Below, in pieces: positions 18,700 through 28,475 of a stretch of DNA of 64,000 nucleotides. The stretch is from NCBI RefSeq assembly GCF_014229645.1, contig NZ_JAATOD010000001.1, forward strand, positions 310,001 to 374,000. Reading direction: 5' to 3'. The position numbers and the translations under genes were made by a program. Source of the stretch: Listeria swaminathanii. Its GTDB lineage: Bacteria; Bacillota; Bacilli; Lactobacillales; Listeriaceae. The notes below the pieces were generated by a model that did no database searches, was not told the DNA's origin, and worked only from the letters and a program-made list of their open reading frames with translations. How positions within the stretch are numbered: the first letter of the stretch is position 1; every line of letters starts with the position of its first letter.

Positions 18700-19451
18700 G
18701 GGCGGATATTCACTCCTTTTTCGAGTAGTGTAGTTTTGACGTTTTTGATGCTCAGTTCGCCGTAATGAAAAATGCTTGCGGCGAGTGCGGCGGTTGCTTT
18801 TGTTTGTTCGAACACTTTAACCATATGGGAGGAATTACCACATCCACCTGAAGCGATGACTGGGACGGAGACGGCTTCTGCAATTGCTTTTGTGAGCGGG
18901 ATATCGTAGCCGTTTTTGGTGCCGTCGCCGTCCATGCTTGTTAGGAGGATTTCACCTGCGCCAAGTTGAACGGCTTTTTTTGCCCATTCAATAGCATCCA
19001 GTCCGGTATCGTTTCGACCACCGCGCGTGAAGACACTCCAATTTGTGCCATTCCATTTGGCGTCAATGGCGACGACGATACATTGATTGCCGAATTTTGC
19101 GGCGCCTTCTTGGATGAGTTCGGGTCGTTTTATCGCAGCGGAATTGAGGGATATCTTGTCTGCGCCAGCTTGAAGAAGTTCTTTCATATCGGAAACGCTA
19201 CTGATGCCGCCGCCAACTGTGAGCGGGATGAATACTTGCTCGGCGGTTCGTTCGACGACGTCTATCATTGTTTGGCGCAGTTCGACGGTTGCTGTAATAT
19301 CAAGGAAAACGAGTTCATCTGCGCCAGCTTCATTATAAGCTTTGGCGATTTCGACTGGATCGCCGACGTCGGTTAAGGAAACAAAATTAACACCTTTTAC
19401 GACGCGACCGGCTGTGACATCAAGGCAGGGGATAATTCGTTTAGTAAGCAT
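18696..19451 (-). CDS. hisF: Imidazole glycerol phosphate synthase, cyclase subunit
   Basis: 251 residues, TIM barrel. It takes ammonia from HisH and cyclises PRFAR to imidazole glycerol phosphate and AICAR. Landmarks: [29 protein letters not shown] and [11 protein letters not shown] chose ATG 19451, just after GGAGGTGGAGCAAC; the frame extends further upstream but without the conserved start. It overlaps the end of hisA by 11 bases. Confidence 0.95.
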   Translation of the reverse strand: MLTKRIIPCLDVTAGRVVKGVNFVSLTDVGDPVEIAKAYNEAGADELVFLDITATVELRQTMIDVVERTAEQVFIPLTVGGGISSVSDMKELLQAGADKISLNSAAIKRPELIQEGAAKFGNQCIVVAIDAKWNGTNWSVFTRGGRNDTGLDAIEWAKKAVQLGAGEILLTSMDGDGTKNGYDIPLTKAIAEAVSVPVIASGGCGNSSHMVKVFEQTKATAALAASIFHYGELSIKNVKTTLLEKGVNIRP

Positions 19452-20163
19452 GTTGCTCCACCTCCACGACATCTGACATTGAAATATGACCATTGTAAAG
19501 GGCCTTTCCAGCTATCGCCCCGTATAAGCCGAGTTCGGCGAGTGCTTCTAAATCAGCGCGACCGCTCACACCGCCAGAGGCAATTAAATTAACGGAAACG
19601 TGTTTTTGAAGCGCGGCCATCTGTTCTAAATTAGGACCGGTCAGTGTGCCATCGCGGCTAATATCAGTGTAAATGATTGTTTCGACTTGCATTTCTTCCA
19701 TTCGTTTAGCTAAATCTAAATAGCCTACTTGACTGACATCGAGCCAGCCGCTTGTTGCAACAAAGCCGTTTTTGGCATCAATTCCGGCAGCAATTTTTGG
19801 TCCGTATTTTTGGACGGCAGCACGTAAGAATTCTGGGTTGGTGAGTGCGGCGGAACCGATAATAACTCGGTCGATACCGGATTCGAGGTAATAATCTACT
19901 TGGGACATGCTGCGAATACCGCCGCCAACTTGGACGGGAACTTGAGCTGCTTTTTTCATTTTTTGAATGATTTCGAGGTTGACGGGACGTCCTTCTAATG
20001 CGCCGTCTAGGTCAACGATGTGTAAATAGGTTGCGCCATCAGTGGCAAATGATTTTGCTTGGGCGATTGGGTCTTCATTTACAACGGTTTGTTTGGAAAA
20101 ATCACCTTGGAAAAGTCGGACGCATTGTCCATTTTTCAAGTCTATTGCTGGGAAGATTTGCAT
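19441..20163 (-). CDS. hisA: ProFAR isomerase
   Basis: 240 residues, half-barrel-derived TIM barrel homologous to HisF. It isomerises ProFAR to PRFAR. Motifs: [19 protein letters not shown] with the catalytic Asp, [22 protein letters not shown] with the second catalytic Asp, and ASGGVSG. Its start overlaps the hisH end by 22 bases, which supports a coupled operon. Confidence 0.95.
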   Translation of the reverse strand: MQIFPAIDLKNGQCVRLFQGDFSKQTVVNEDPIAQAKSFATDGATYLHIVDLDGALEGRPVNLEIIQKMKKAAQVPVQVGGGIRSMSQVDYYLESGIDRVIIGSAALTNPEFLRAAVQKYGPKIAAGIDAKNGFVATSGWLDVSQVGYLDLAKRMEEMQVETIIYTDISRDGTLTGPNLEQMAALQKHVSVNLIASGGVSGRADLEALAELGLYGAIAGKALYNGHISMSDVVEVEQHAY

Positions 20164-20768
20164 GATTCGATGACCTCCTTAAACCCTTTTAAAATTTCAA
20201 GTCCGATTTGGCCACTTTTTTCGGGATGGAACTGGGCGCCGTAAATATTGCCGTTATTTATCATGCCGGGAACTTTAACAGAATAGCCGCTTGTTGCGAT
20301 AATATACGCTGCTGGGCAATTGGCGTAATAAGAATGGACGTAATAAACGTATTCGCCATCGAGCTGTTTTGTGAGTGGAGTGGTGCGCTTGATTTCTAAT
20401 TGATTCCAGCCCATATGTGGAACGGCAAATTCGGGTTCGTCCGGCAGTTTTTCGACATGACCGGGAATGAGCCCGAGCCCTTTAGTAAAAGTGTGCTCAT
20501 TACTTGATTCGAGCAAAAGTTGCATACCAAGGCAAACGCCGAGAATTGGTTTTCCGGTGGCAGCGATTTCTTTCAATGTCACATCAAGTCCGCGCCGAGT
20601 GAGTTCCTGCATAGCTTCTGGATAGGCACCAACACCGGGCAAAATAACGCCATCTGCTTGTTTGATTTCTGTTTGATTGCTAGAGATTTTGTTTTCTAGT
20701 CCAATGAAATCCAGTGCTTTGCGGATGCTCTTCGTATTTCCTGTATCATAATCAATAATAACAATCAT
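20142..20768 (-). CDS. hisH: Imidazole glycerol phosphate synthase, glutaminase subunit
   Basis: 208 residues, class I glutamine amidotransferase. The nucleophile C79 is in GVCLGMQLL and the catalytic His/Glu are in GAQFHPEKSGQ. It releases ammonia for HisF through the HisH-HisF complex. It starts immediately after the hisB stop (adjacent TAA/ATG). Confidence 0.95.
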   Translation of the reverse strand: MIVIIDYDTGNTKSIRKALDFIGLENKISSNQTEIKQADGVILPGVGAYPEAMQELTRRGLDVTLKEIAATGKPILGVCLGMQLLLESSNEHTFTKGLGLIPGHVEKLPDEPEFAVPHMGWNQLEIKRTTPLTKQLDGEYVYYVHSYYANCPAAYIIATSGYSVKVPGMINNGNIYGAQFHPEKSGQIGLEILKGFKEVIESCKSSQQ

Positions 20769-21353
20769 TTACAGGACTCCTTTAGTAGAATTTACACCTT
20801 GGATTTCAGGGTTAATCGTGATTGCTTCGCGGAGAGCACGGCCGAATGCTTTGAAAAGCGCTTCGATTTTATGGTGGGTATTTTTGCCGTAAAGAACGCG
20901 CAGGTGTAGGTTCATTTCGGTGTTAAAGGCAACTGCTTGGAAAAATTCTTCTACTAATTCTGTGTCAAAATCGCCTAGTTTTGGGTTTGTTAATTCGGCA
21001 TCGAAGACAAGATAAGAACGTCCACTTAAATCAAGTGCGCAAAAGCCAAGTGCTTCGTCCATTGGCACATAAGCGGAGCCGTAGCGATTGATACTAGCTT
21101 TATCACCGAGCGCTTCTTTTAGACAAAGACCGAGTGTAATACCAACATCTTCCACCGTGTGATGCGCATCGACATATGTATCGCCAATTGCATTTACATT
21201 TAAAGTGATGCGGCTATGTTTGGTAAATAAGGTGAGCATGTGATCTAGAAAGCCAACCCCAGTGGAAATAGTAGATTCTGCTTGAGTATCCAGATTAATG
21301 GAAAGCTCTATAGAAGTTTCGGCGGTAACTCTAGTTTTAGTTGCTGTTCTCAT
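20769..21353 (-). CDS. hisB: Imidazoleglycerol-phosphate dehydratase
   Basis: 194 residues, the monofunctional dehydratase. Metal-binding histidine motifs are seen in [26 protein letters not shown] and [17 protein letters not shown]. It lacks the HAD phosphatase half found in enteric HisB; the phosphatase step is supplied by hisJ, encoded divergently at 24605. Confidence 0.95.
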   Translation of the reverse strand: MRTATKTRVTAETSIELSINLDTQAESTISTGVGFLDHMLTLFTKHSRITLNVNAIGDTYVDAHHTVEDVGITLGLCLKEALGDKASINRYGSAYVPMDEALGFCALDLSGRSYLVFDAELTNPKLGDFDTELVEEFFQAVAFNTEMNLHLRVLYGKNTHHKIEALFKAFGRALREAITINPEIQGVNSTKGVL

Positions 21354-22637
21354 TTAATTTTCCTCCTCAAAACGAATTTGAATGGCTTTGGCGTGGGCGT
21401 CGAGACCTTCTTTATTAGCAAGTAGGATGATGGCGTCTTTTTCTTTGGCGAGTGCGTCTTTTGTATAGGAAATAAAGGAGGAACGTTTCGTGAAATCTTC
21501 TACACCAAGGGGAGAGAAGAATTTGGCAGTGCCGCTTGTTGGTAGGACATGATTAGGGCCGGCAAAATAGTCGCCAAGTGGTTCGGAGGCATAGCTTCCT
21601 AGAAAAATGGAGCCGGCATTTTTAATTTGAGATAGATAATTCATGGGATTTTCAAGTTGTACTTCTAAGTGTTCTGGAGCGATTTCATTCATGACATCAA
21701 ACATTTCTTCAATGCTCGAGGTGATAATGATTTTTCCTTGGTTCTCGATGGATTCTTGGGCAATGGCTTTTCGTGGTAGTGTTTCGAGTTGCTTAGTAAT
21801 TTCGCTTTTTGTTTGGTGGGCGATGTTTTCACTTGTTGTGATTAAAATAGCACGGGCTAGTGTGTCGTGCTCTGCTTGGGAGAGTAAGTCCGCGGCGATG
21901 AAAGTGGGGTTAGCCGTTTCATCTGCGAGCACGACGATTTCGGATGGTCCGGCAATCATATCGATATCGACTAAGCCGAAAACTTCCCGTTTAGCTGTGG
22001 CAACATAGACATTGCCAGGGCCGACGATTTTATCTACTTTAGGAATGGACTCGGTTCCGTAAGCAAGTGCGGCAATTCCGTGCGCACCACCAACTTGGTA
22101 AATTTCGTCCACGCCAGCAAGGTCTGCAGCTGCTAAAACATGAGGGTTAATGCCATTTTTTCCGGGAGGTGTAATCATCACAATCCGTTCCACACCAGCG
22201 ATTTTGGCAGGTAGAATATTCATTAAAACGGACGATGGATAGGCTGCTGTGCCACCGGGAACATATACGCCTACGGTTGAGAGTGGGCGTATTAGTTGGC
22301 CGCGAATGACGCCATCTTTTTCGCTATCAAGGAATGCGTGTTGTTTTTGCTTGCTGTGGAAACTTTCAATATTTGCTTTTGCTTGGCGAAGTGCATCTAG
22401 GAAGGCGGGCTCGACTTTGGCAGTGGCTGCTTGGATGTCGGTGTTTGGGACGCGAAGGTCGGTTAGGTTTACGCCATCGAACTGGGCTGTGTAGTCGAAT
22501 AAGGCTTGGTCGCCAGCTGATTTTACTTTTTCGATAATCGCTTTTACTGTGGTTTCGACTTGGTGTGAGGTGCTCGTTGTGGTTTCAGTTTTGAGTTCGT
22601 TTAATATGGCTGCTGTTGTTCCGGTTAGAATTTTCAC
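21354..22637 (-). CDS. hisD: Histidinol dehydrogenase
   Basis: 427 residues. It oxidises histidinol to histidine in two NAD-dependent steps, the last reactions of the pathway. Motifs: [43 protein letters not shown] (zinc ligands) and [10 protein letters not shown]. The start is GTG at 22637, overlapping the hisG stop in GTGA, so translation is coupled. Confidence 0.95.
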   Translation of the reverse strand: MKILTGTTAAILNELKTETTTSTSHQVETTVKAIIEKVKSAGDQALFDYTAQFDGVNLTDLRVPNTDIQAATAKVEPAFLDALRQAKANIESFHSKQKQHAFLDSEKDGVIRGQLIRPLSTVGVYVPGGTAAYPSSVLMNILPAKIAGVERIVMITPPGKNGINPHVLAAADLAGVDEIYQVGGAHGIAALAYGTESIPKVDKIVGPGNVYVATAKREVFGLVDIDMIAGPSEIVVLADETANPTFIAADLLSQAEHDTLARAILITTSENIAHQTKSEITKQLETLPRKAIAQESIENQGKIIITSSIEEMFDVMNEIAPEHLEVQLENPMNYLSQIKNAGSIFLGSYASEPLGDYFAGPNHVLPTSGTAKFFSPLGVEDFTKRSSFISYTKDALAKEKDAIILLANKEGLDAHAKAIQIRFEEEN

Positions 22638-23275
22638 GGGGTGCGCTCCTCCTTTATCGCTTGTTCTAATTGATCGATTAAATGGAAAATTTGCGTTTTA
22701 TTTTGTTTTAAGGAAGCTTTATTGACAATCAGGCGGGCTGAGATGGGATACATTTTTTCATAAATAATTAAGCCGTTTTCTTTTAAAGTAGAGCCGGTTT
22801 CGACGATATCAATAATGGCGTCAGCGAGACCAAGTACAGGCGCGATTTCGACGGAGCCTTCGATTTTGATGATTTCTACATCTTCGCCTTTTTCGCGGAA
22901 AAATTTGGAAGCCACCGCCGGATATTTGGTGGCGATGATTTTTCGGCGGTAGCTACTTGGATCGAAATTGGGCGTAGAAGCAAGGCAGAACTGGCATTTA
23001 CCGATTTCGAGGTCGAGCATTTCGTAATGTGATTTGGAGGCTTCCATCAGCACGTCTTTCCCGACAATACCAATATCTGCGACGCCGTGTTTCACGTAAG
23101 TCATGACATCAACTGCCTTCACTAAAATAAAGGAAATCGGCTGGGTGCTACTATGGAAAATCAATTTGCGCTTTTTATCAGTCATCGAAGAACAATCAAT
23201 CCCTGCTTTTTCCAAAAGAGCAACCGCATCTTTCTCTAGTCGGCCTTTCGTTAAGGCGATCTTTAAAGCTTTCAT
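22634..23275 (-). CDS. hisG: ATP phosphoribosyltransferase, short-form catalytic subunit
   Basis: 213 residues, the short form that lacks the C-terminal regulatory domain and therefore needs HisZ. It catalyses the committed step, ATP plus PRPP to phosphoribosyl-ATP. Core: [61 protein letters not shown] took the second of two adjacent ATGs (23275), seven bases after AGGAGG; it overlaps the hisZ stop by one base (TGATG). Confidence 0.93.
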   Translation of the reverse strand: MKALKIALTKGRLEKDAVALLEKAGIDCSSMTDKKRKLIFHSSTQPISFILVKAVDVMTYVKHGVADIGIVGKDVLMEASKSHYEMLDLEIGKCQFCLASTPNFDPSSYRRKIIATKYPAVASKFFREKGEDVEIIKIEGSVEIAPVLGLADAIIDIVETGSTLKENGLIIYEKMYPISARLIVNKASLKQNKTQIFHLIDQLEQAIKEERTP

Positions 23276-24453
23276 CATTCCGCCTCCTTTTGAAAAATAG
23301 TTTGGCTTCCTTGGCTGGAAACGTGAACGACGGTTGGGATGTGCCATTTTTTCGCAAAAGAGATAGCGTTTGTTGGTGTTTCAAAAAAGCTTAATTCGCT
23401 GTGTGGTGTTTCTTGCATGAGTTTTTCGGCTTGTTGGAGTGCATCTAGGTCGTAGTGGATTAAAAGTGTTGTTGGAGGTTGTTTCTTGATGATGCCAGCG
23501 CGGTTTTGTAGGGTTGTGAGGGAGTCGAGATTAAGTGCCAAACCAACTGCTGGAGAGGAAGAGCTGGTGAATTGTTCTAGTAAGTGATCATAACGACCAC
23601 CACTTAAAAAATTATCGGCAGCAAGGTCGGCATATCCTCTAAAAATAATACCTGTATAATAATGAAAATCTTGCACGAGTCCTAAGTCGACACTAATATC
23701 GGCTGCGTAAGAAACAGCTTCTACGATAGTTTCCATTTCAGTCAGTGCAGTTAAAATTCCTTTGTCTGTGGTTAAGTTTTTCGCTTGTTGTAAAATCGCT
23801 GTCGCTGGGCCAAATAATCGTGGTAATGCCAGAATAAAATCGTCCAGCGTACTTGGATTATCAGCAACAAACTGTTGAATGCCAGTGAGGCTTTTATTTT
23901 GAATCAGCAGGCGGAAATCGATTTCGGCTGTTTCACGGAGGTTTAAAAGATGGACAACACGTCTGTAAATTGCGGCATGACCGAGTTCGATTTGAAAATT
24001 CGGAATTTCTAGTGTATTTAAAACGCCAATTCCACTTAAAATACATTCAATTTCTGCTTTAATGGAAGGATAACCAATAATTTCAATTCCGGCTTGGGTC
24101 TGTTCATTTTGTTCGCCACCAAAATCTTCATTTGCGCGAAAGATTTTTCCGCTGTAAGAAAGTTTTAGAGGGAGCGTTACACCAGTTGTACTCACGACTC
24201 GGCCAATTGGAAGGGTCATATCCGGTCGCAAAACTGTCAAGCGTCCTTTTTCATCAAAGAAACGGTATAGCTTGGCGTCAGCTTGATGTTCCGAAGAAAA
24301 GACGTCTTCAAATTCGATAACAGGTGTTTCAATTCGCTTAAATCCACGTTTTTCAAAATAATGATTCACTTGTTGCTCAATTTTGTATGCGGCCTGTGCT
24401 TCGCGAAAAAGTTTATCACGTGTTCCAGTTGGCAAGTTCTTATTTAAGTTCAT
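23275..24453 (-). CDS. hisZ: ATP phosphoribosyltransferase regulatory subunit
   Basis: 392 residues, a histidyl-tRNA-synthetase paralogue. Motif 2-like [12 protein letters not shown] and the HisRS-type [11 protein letters not shown] and [11 protein letters not shown] segments are present, but there is no C-terminal anticodon-binding domain, which marks HisZ rather than HisRS. It forms the octamer with short HisG and gives histidine feedback. It is the first gene of the nine-gene operon, led by AAAGGAGCTAACCAG. Confidence 0.93.
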   Translation of the reverse strand: MNLNKNLPTGTRDKLFREAQAAYKIEQQVNHYFEKRGFKRIETPVIEFEDVFSSEHQADAKLYRFFDEKGRLTVLRPDMTLPIGRVVSTTGVTLPLKLSYSGKIFRANEDFGGEQNEQTQAGIEIIGYPSIKAEIECILSGIGVLNTLEIPNFQIELGHAAIYRRVVHLLNLRETAEIDFRLLIQNKSLTGIQQFVADNPSTLDDFILALPRLFGPATAILQQAKNLTTDKGILTALTEMETIVEAVSYAADISVDLGLVQDFHYYTGIIFRGYADLAADNFLSGGRYDHLLEQFTSSSSPAVGLALNLDSLTTLQNRAGIIKKQPPTTLLIHYDLDALQQAEKLMQETPHSELSFFETPTNAISFAKKWHIPTVVHVSSQGSQTIFQKEAE

Positions 24454-24604
24454 CTGGTTAGCTCCTTTACGATATTTTAGTTTATTAGCATATTAGCACG
24501 TTAAAGTGTTTTTGTAAATAATGAATAGAAAAATAGTTCCATATGGTATAATTAGTGTACCATTTAGCACGCTGAGGGAAAAGAATTTTGAAAGAGGGTT
24601 GAAT
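24454..24604. promoter_or_regulatory. Divergent his promoter region with shared operator
   Basis: Minus strand: TTTACA, 17 bases, TAATAT as the hisZ promoter, overlapped by TTAACGTGCTAA and a second TGCTAA (plus strand 24485-24504). Plus strand: extended -10 TGGTATAAT (24544-24552) for hisJ, followed by TTAGCACGCTGA (24564-24575). The near-identical TTAGCACG(T/C)T(A/G)A at both promoters suggests one repressor site type. Confidence 0.6.
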
Positions 24605-25432
24605 ATGAAAAGAGACGGGCACACGCATACAGAGTTTTGCCCCCACGGTACGCATGATGATGTGGAGGAAATGATTTTAAAAGCGATTGAACTGGATTTT
24701 GATGAGTATTCTATTGTGGAGCACGCGCCGCTTTCGAGTGAATTTATGGAAAATACTGCTGGGGATAGTGAAGCAGTGACAACGGCGAGCATGGCAATGA
24801 GTGATTTACCTTATTATTTTAAGAAAATGAATCAGATGAAGAAAAAATATGCGAGTGATTTGTTAATACATATTGGCTTTGAAGTGGATTATATAGTTGG
24901 TTATGAGGCTTTTACGCGTGATTTTTTGAATGAATATGGGCCAGAAACGGATGATGGAGTGTTGTCGCTACATTTTTTAGAGGGGCAGGGCGGTTATCGT
25001 TCGATTGATTTTTCAGCGGAAGATTATAATGAAGGAATTGTGCAGTTTTATGGTGGATTTGAACAAGCGCAACTCACTTATTTAGAGGGTGTGAAACAGT
25101 CAATTGAAGCAGATTTAGGGCCATTTAAGCCGCGGAGAATGGGACATATTTCGCTTTGTCAGAAGTTTCAGCAGTTTTTTGGAGCGGATGGACGTGATTT
25201 TTCGGCGGAAGTCATCGCGGAATTTCAGGCAGTGCTAGCTTTAGTGAACAAGCGTGATTATGAGCTTGATTTTAATACGGCGGGCCTATTTAAGCCACTT
25301 TGCGGAGAAACGTATCCGCCAAAAGAAATCGTGACGTTAGCTAGAGAGTTACAGATTCCGTTTGTGTATGGATCCGACTCGCACGGCGTTCAAGATGTTG
25401 GACGTGGATATAGTGCTTATTGCCAAAAATGA
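24605..25432 (+). CDS. hisJ: Histidinol-phosphate phosphatase, PHP family
   Basis: 275 residues. Metal-binding PHP motifs: DGHTHTEFCPHG at the N-terminus, SIVEHAPLS, SLHFLEG, GHISLCQKF and the final YGSDSHGVQDVG. It removes phosphate from histidinol phosphate, completing the pathway together with the divergent operon, whose HisB lacks a phosphatase domain. I used ATG 24605, preceded by GAAAGAGGG; the frame is open further upstream into the promoter. Its last 16 bases overlap the converging alkyltransferase gene. Confidence 0.92.
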   Translation: MKRDGHTHTEFCPHGTHDDVEEMILKAIELDFDEYSIVEHAPLSSEFMENTAGDSEAVTTASMAMSDLPYYFKKMNQMKKKYASDLLIHIGFEVDYIVGYEAFTRDFLNEYGPETDDGVLSLHFLEGQGGYRSIDFSAEDYNEGIVQFYGGFEQAQLTYLEGVKQSIEADLGPFKPRRMGHISLCQKFQQFFGADGRDFSAEVIAEFQAVLALVNKRDYELDFNTAGLFKPLCGETYPPKEIVTLARELQIPFVYGSDSHGVQDVGRGYSAYCQK

Positions 25433-25713
25433 TCTTTCATTTTGACATGTCCGTTCTCTTTAAACGTCACTCCTTCAAGTAAAAGCAGTTCACGTTGTTC
25501 TTCCCAACCCGGGACAAGACGACCAGCTGCATTTACGACACGATGGCACGGCGTAATTTGGTCGCGCTTCGAATGTTTTAGCGTTGCACCAACGAGTCTG
25601 GCATTTTTAGGAAAGCCAATCATATAGGCGATTTGCCCATAAGTCGTCACTTTTCCGCGCGGGATTTGGCGCACAACCGTATAGACGCGATCTTCAAAAT
25701 CAGCTGGAATCAT
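25417..25713 (-). CDS. Methylated-DNA-cysteine methyltransferase-like protein (MGMT C-terminal domain only)
   Basis: 98 residues, covering just the DNA-binding/active domain of the Ogt/MGMT family: VYTVVRQIPRGKVTTYGQIA, ARLVGATLK, and TPC56HRVV with the acceptor cysteine. Alkyltransferase-like proteins of this size often have tryptophan at this position, but here the cysteine is kept, so it could still accept alkyl groups from O6-alkylguanine. The usual N-terminal domain is absent. It ends inside the 3' end of hisJ on the other strand. Confidence 0.85.
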   Translation of the reverse strand: MIPADFEDRVYTVVRQIPRGKVTTYGQIAYMIGFPKNARLVGATLKHSKRDQITPCHRVVNAAGRLVPGWEEQRELLLLEGVTFKENGHVKMKDHFWQ

Positions 25714-25790
25714 TATGTAACCTCCATTTGTTCATAATAAATTTAGTATACAGGAAATACCTATTTTATAAAAGTTAGGATGATACAAGA

Positions 25791-26822
25791 ATGCCAGATT
25801 TTTCTTACGCAAAAATTACGAAACTCGTGGTCCACTTTGCTGGAAATAAAGCGAGAGAAGAAGGAACCGAGGTCTCAGCGAATGTACTTGCTGATATCGG
25901 GTCAGAAATGAACCAAACATTATCTTCTATTTTCTTAGAACCATTTACAAAAGATGAATATTACCAATTTAGTCATGAAACAGATTTAGATTTTAACGAA
26001 GTCCGAACTTTTGCTGCAAATATGTTTATAGCGGAGGAAGAGTTTCTGGATGAATCGAAGAAAATTTTAGAGCATTTATACAGCGAAACAACCCACCCGA
26101 ATATTAAAAGTGGCGACGTCTGGATTTTCTTTATTGAAGGTTGCGTAGTCGATGGGGATTTCACAAACGGCATCGGGATTTTCAAAGTTGAAAACAAAGA
26201 AGTCTTTCTGAAAAATGATTTTAACGGTAGAGAATTCCAAATTGGCTATGATAAAGGGATCACTGGGACGGATTTGGATAAAGGTTGTTTGATTTTTAAT
26301 GTGGATCATGACACGGGGAATAAAGTGTTGATTTTAGATCGGCTTAACCGCGGCGATTCTGTTTATTGGAAAGATAAGTTTTTAAGCATTGACAAGATTA
26401 CTGATGAGAAGTTTTATACGGAAGGTTTTGTGGAAGTTTGTACGGATTATATTAAGCAACGCGAGGAGTCGCTGCTAGATAAATCTAATTTTGTCAAAGC
26501 GACGACGGAATATTTGGCAGGGGAAGAGACGTTAAATATTGCTGAATTCGCCCGTACGACGATTGAAAAACCAGAGGAAATTACCGAATTCAATACAATG
26601 GTCGATACGTTCGAACGCGAAAACAATGTCCGTTTTCCAGAAACGTTCCAATTAGATGAAGAAAAACGCGAAAAATTATCGAAAAAAATTCGCAAAACGA
26701 TCAAACTTGGCAAAAATATTTCGGTTGTCGTGAAGGACTTAGAACAGCTGGAAGAGACCGATTTTGTGCAAGGGTATGACGAGGAAAAAGGCAAAAACTA
26801 CATGATAGTGTATTACGATTAA
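25791..26822 (+). CDS. Nucleoid-associated protein (NdpA/YejK-like)
   Basis: 343 residues with the NdpA-family features: an N-terminal KLVVHFAGNKAREEG segment, the central GDVWIFFIEGCVVDGDFTNGIGIFKVENK block, and an acidic C-terminal half. The E. coli member associates with the nucleoid; its role in Firmicutes is not established. It is monocistronic with its own terminator. Confidence 0.75.
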   Translation: MPDFSYAKITKLVVHFAGNKAREEGTEVSANVLADIGSEMNQTLSSIFLEPFTKDEYYQFSHETDLDFNEVRTFAANMFIAEEEFLDESKKILEHLYSETTHPNIKSGDVWIFFIEGCVVDGDFTNGIGIFKVENKEVFLKNDFNGREFQIGYDKGITGTDLDKGCLIFNVDHDTGNKVLILDRLNRGDSVYWKDKFLSIDKITDEKFYTEGFVEVCTDYIKQREESLLDKSNFVKATTEYLAGEETLNIAEFARTTIEKPEEITEFNTMVDTFERENNVRFPETFQLDEEKREKLSKKIRKTIKLGKNISVVVKDLEQLEETDFVQGYDEEKGKNYMIVYYD

Positions 26823-26825
26823 AAG

Positions 26826-26859
26826 AAAAAACCGAGGATGCGGAATCCCCGGTTTTTTT
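26826..26859. terminator. Bidirectional terminator
   Basis: AAAAACCG(A)GGAT pairs with ATCC(C)CGGTTTTT, between converging genes. Confidence 0.8.
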
Positions 26860-26864
26860 GCTGT

Positions 26865-28160
26865 CTAAACGACAAACATAAAGTACAGTATAAACAGCAC
26901 CATCATCACATACATAATCGGATGAACTTCTTTATAGCGACCTTTAAGCACCATTGTGATTGGGTAGAAAATGAAGCCAATCGCGATACCTGTTGCAATA
27001 GAGAAAGTAAGTACCATCATTAAAATAACGAAAAATGACGGAACGGCTACTTCGAATTTTGTCCAGTCAATATGAGCGACATTACCAATCATTAAAATTC
27101 CAACGATAACAAGCGCCGGCGTCGTAACCGCACTTGTAATTACACCAAGAAGCGGCGAGAAGAATAGTGACAGCGAGAAACAGATGGCGATAACAACCGC
27201 AGTTAAACCTGTCCGACCACCAACCGCAACCCCAGCAGTAGATTCTACATAAGAAGTGGTTGTTGATGTCCCGAAAATCGCACCAAAAACAGTTGCAATT
27301 GAGTCAGAGAAAAGTGAACGGCCGGCACGCGGGATTTTATCATCTTTTATAAAGCCGGCTTGTGTCGCAACCGCAACAAGCGTTCCAGCAGTATCAAAGA
27401 AATCAATGAAGAAAAATGTCAAAATAACAATCAACATTTGCGGTGTGAAAATATCAGGCAAATGGATAATAGCTTGACCAAAAGTTGGCGCAATGCTCGG
27501 AACCGATGACACAACTTGGGTAGGCACGTCAATTAAACCAAATAACATTCCAGCGATAGCAGTCGTCGCCATCCCGAAGAAAATCGCACCTTTCCAACCA
27601 ATCGTCATGTAGGCCACGGTAATAACAATCCCGAAAACAGCTAGTAAAACCGGGCCAGAATGCAAGTCACCAAGCGCCAAAATAGTGGATTCATTTGGCA
27701 CGATAATTCCTGCATTTTTAAGACCTAGAAAGGCGATGAAAAAGCCAATTCCGGCGCCAACAGCGAATTTTAGTTCAGTTGGAATCGCATTTACAATTTT
27801 TTCACGAATTCCTGAAAGAGTTAAACAAATGAATACTAAGCCAGAAACAAGAACTCCAGCTAGCGCGGTTTGCCAAGGAATTCCCCACTGCGCACAAACC
27901 GTATAAGCAAAGAACGCATTTAATCCCATACCCGGAGCAAGTCCGATTGGGTAATTAGCAATAAGTCCCATTGCAAGCGAGCCAACAACAGAAGCAAGAA
28001 TCGTCGCCACGAAAACAGCTTTTAATTCCATTCCAGTTGTTGCAAGCATGGATGGATTGACGAAAAGTACATAAGCCATCGACAAGAAAGTCGTAAGCCC
28101 CGCGAGTATTTCTGTCCGAACAGTCGTCTTGTTCTCGCGTAGTTTGAAAAATTTATCCAT
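26865..28160 (-). CDS. Guanine/hypoxanthine permease (NCS2, AzgA/PbuG type)
   Basis: 431 residues with 12-14 membrane helices. Typical blocks: TFLSMAYVLFVNPSML near the N-terminus, GLAPGMGLNAFFAYTV, DFFDTAGTLVAVATQAG, and GTSTTTSYVESTAGVAVGGRTGL. It imports purine bases with protons. Guanine as ligand is supported by the guanine-class riboswitch in its leader, which should shut the gene off when purine base is plentiful. Confidence 0.92.
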   Translation of the reverse strand: MDKFFKLRENKTTVRTEILAGLTTFLSMAYVLFVNPSMLATTGMELKAVFVATILASVVGSLAMGLIANYPIGLAPGMGLNAFFAYTVCAQWGIPWQTALAGVLVSGLVFICLTLSGIREKIVNAIPTELKFAVGAGIGFFIAFLGLKNAGIIVPNESTILALGDLHSGPVLLAVFGIVITVAYMTIGWKGAIFFGMATTAIAGMLFGLIDVPTQVVSSVPSIAPTFGQAIIHLPDIFTPQMLIVILTFFFIDFFDTAGTLVAVATQAGFIKDDKIPRAGRSLFSDSIATVFGAIFGTSTTTSYVESTAGVAVGGRTGLTAVVIAICFSLSLFFSPLLGVITSAVTTPALVIVGILMIGNVAHIDWTKFEVAVPSFFVILMMVLTFSIATGIAIGFIFYPITMVLKGRYKEVHPIMYVMMVLFILYFMFVV

Positions 28161-28212
28161 TAAAAAAAGCCTCCCTATTTATGTTGTCGCACATAACGGA
28201 AAGAGCCTAGGT

Positions 28213-28340
28213 AAAAAAGGGAATAATAAATAAAAATAGCAAAAAAATCCCTATTAAATTTTACAATAGCTCGTAGCCTGGCATTTTACGGTTGCCTGGT
28301 AGAAACGAACGGTCCATATTACCGAACTTATACGACTTTA
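28213..28340 (-). promoter_or_regulatory. Guanine-class purine riboswitch
   Basis: Read on the minus strand, the aptamer (28338-28269) shows P1, CGTATAAG, GGTAATATGG, GTTTCTACC, ACCGTAAA and GGCTACG, all conserved purine-riboswitch segments. The specificity base is C (in G-C-TACG), which predicts guanine rather than adenine. A weak hairpin AGGGA/TCCCT with a T-run follows (28251-28213) as the expression platform, about 55 bases before the permease start. Confidence 0.93.
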
Positions 28341-28417
28341 TTATTGTAGCGGATTAGCCGATTTTTGGCAATACGTGTAAGAAATAAAAATTAAAAACAA
28401 ACTTTTGGATAAATAAG

Positions 28418-28446
28418 TTTATACTTTTAAATAAATAAGGTATAAT
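28418..28446 (+). promoter_or_regulatory. Sigma-A promoter of the glucosidase gene
   Basis: TTTATA and TATAAT with a 17-base spacer, 30 bases before the start codon. Confidence 0.65.
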
Positions 28447-28475
28447 AATAACAAATAATAGTTGGAGGTAAAAAA

